A program made the translations under genes and the position numbers. Shown here one piece after another: positions 63,292 through 64,000 of a stretch of 64,000 bases of DNA. The DNA comes from Hyphomonadaceae bacterium JAD_PAG50586_4 (GTDB taxonomy: Bacteria > Pseudomonadota > Alphaproteobacteria > Caulobacterales > Aquidulcibacteraceae), in contig CP096134.1 of the NCBI GenBank assembly GCA_023242925.1, positions 2,995,501-3,059,500 of the forward strand, in the 5' to 3' direction. Under the pieces are notes generated by a model. That model searched no databases. It was given only the letters and a program-made list of their open reading frames with translations, and was not told the origin of the DNA. Numbering within the stretch: position 1 is the first letter of the stretch; every line of letters starts with the position of its first letter.

Positions 63292-64000
63292 ATGCGCAAG
63301 ATCGTCCACGGTTCGGATCAACCGCTTCACATCGCCGTTGTGGCCCGCCCCGAGCCCGGCCCGCACGAAGTGCTGATCCGCGTCGCGGCCGCCGGCGTGA
63401 ACCGCCCCGACCTGATCCAGCGCGCCGGCCTATATCCCCCGCCACCCGGCGCGCCCGAGACGCTGGGCCTTGAAGTCGCCGGCACGATCGAAGCCGTGGG
63501 CGCCAACGTCGCCAGCTGGCGCGAGGGTGACCATGTCGCAGCTCTGCTGCCCGGCGGCGGCTACGCCAGCTACGCCATCGCCCACGAAGGCTCGGTGCTG
63601 CCCGTGCCGAAGGGCCTCTCCATGACCGAGGCCGCGGCCCTGCCCGAGACCGTCTTCACCGTCTGGACCAACGTCTTCGAAGCTGCGGCGCTGAAGCCGG
63701 GCCAAACCCTGGTCGTGCATGGCGGCGCCTCAGGGATCGGCACCATTGCGATCCAAATGGCCAAAGCCTTCGGTGCGCGCGTGTTCGCCACCGCCGGCGA
63801 CGCCGAGAAAGTCGCGCTCTGCGAAAAGCTCGGCGCCGAACGCGGCATCAATTATCGCACCGAGGATTTCGAGGAGATCGTGCGCGAAGCCGGCGGCGCC
63901 GACGTCGTGCTCGACATGGTCGGCGGGCCTTATGTTCAAAAGAACATCAACATCATGAACGAGCACGGCCGCATCGTCATGATCGCGTTCTTGAAAGGCC
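63292..64000 (+). CDS. NAD(P)H:quinone oxidoreductase, MDR family (3' end outside window)
   Basis: 236 residues are visible and the frame is still open at the window edge. The medium-chain dehydrogenase plan is clear: GroES-like N-terminal part (EVLIRVAAAGVNRPDLIQRA), Rossmann motif VVHGGASGIGTIAIQMAKAF (about 141-160) and no structural-zinc cysteines, as in the QOR/PIG3 branch. It reduces quinones or enones with NADPH. ATG 63292 has GGAG upstream; ATG 63268 is in frame and possible. It is divergent from DUF1192. Confidence 0.85.
   Translation, partial: MRKIVHGSDQPLHIAVVARPEPGPHEVLIRVAAAGVNRPDLIQRAGLYPPPPGAPETLGLEVAGTIEAVGANVASWREGDHVAALLPGGGYASYAIAHEGSVLPVPKGLSMTEAAALPETVFTVWTNVFEAAALKPGQTLVVHGGASGIGTIAIQMAKAFGARVFATAGDAEKVALCEKLGAERGINYRTEDFEEIVREAGGADVVLDMVGGPYVQKNINIMNEHGRIVMIAFLKG

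Overview
The window is high-GC alphaproteobacterial chromosome and most resembles Caulobacterales/Hyphomonadaceae. This rests on an RcdA-type DUF1465 protein, a GapR/DUF2312 nucleoid protein, a DUF1192 protein, the PdeM/ligase-associated helicase pair, TauE-TIGR02186-DUF3429 neighbours and zinc-free L31 and L36. I see no rRNA, tRNA, CRISPR array, prophage, integrase or transposase. This looks like ordinary core chromosome carrying short palindromic repeats.

Layout. 1-2.6 kb: tail of a Sel1-repeat protein, then an overlapping TauE/TIGR02186/DUF3429 operon. 2.6-8 kb (minus): PdeM nuclease, alkyl sulfatase, and a ligase-associated helicase broken by a palindromic repeat. 8-9.8 kb: membrane protein and an atypical receiver protein. 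9.8-14.1 kb: MFS carrier, HSL esterase, TetR and two PaaI thioesterases. 14.1-17 kb: a decayed gene, a CrtI-like flavoprotein, a 30-residue membrane peptide and a membrane protein. 17-22.9 kb: IlvE, an OmpR/EnvZ-type pair, an Hsp70-like ATPase and an old-yellow-enzyme. 23-26.2 kb (minus): cupin, TetR-like, ProC, YbjN, UbiK. 26.3-31.5 kb: lgt, MidA-like, pgeF, a VanX-like dipeptidase, prs, GNAT. 31.6-40.9 kb: CHASE4 kinase, ferritin-like diiron protein, lipoprotein hydrolase, rplY-pth-TPR-ychF, a Bcr-type MFS and a double aspartic protease. 41-53.7 kb: small-molecule enzymes, AraC, SDR, IMPase, MFS carriers, MnmC, MotA, MltB-type transglycosylase. 53.8-64 kb: rpmJ, TPR lipoprotein, hydrolase, gapR, a sigma-54 activator, an ABC1 kinase, CPA2 antiporter, DUF3052, rpmE, rcdA, DUF1192 and the start of a quinone oxidoreductase.

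Four themes cut across the map. (1) Three unlinked ribosomal-protein genes (rplY, rpmJ, rpmE) have near-identical promoters with the same GC-rich block after the -10, the form expected of stringently controlled promoters. (2) A REP/BIME-like palindromic family starts 1-2 nt after a stop codon in all five full copies and supplies the C-terminal residues of two unrelated proteins; a second, longer palindromic family sits between genes and inside the helicase. (3) About a dozen otherwise conserved genes carry single-base frameshifts, many in short homopolymers. One is gapR, so sequencing error is the likely cause for most, and I annotate those genes across the shift. (4) Two near-identical inverted repeats, one beside a TetR gene and one before the ferritin-like gene, suggest a small shared regulon.
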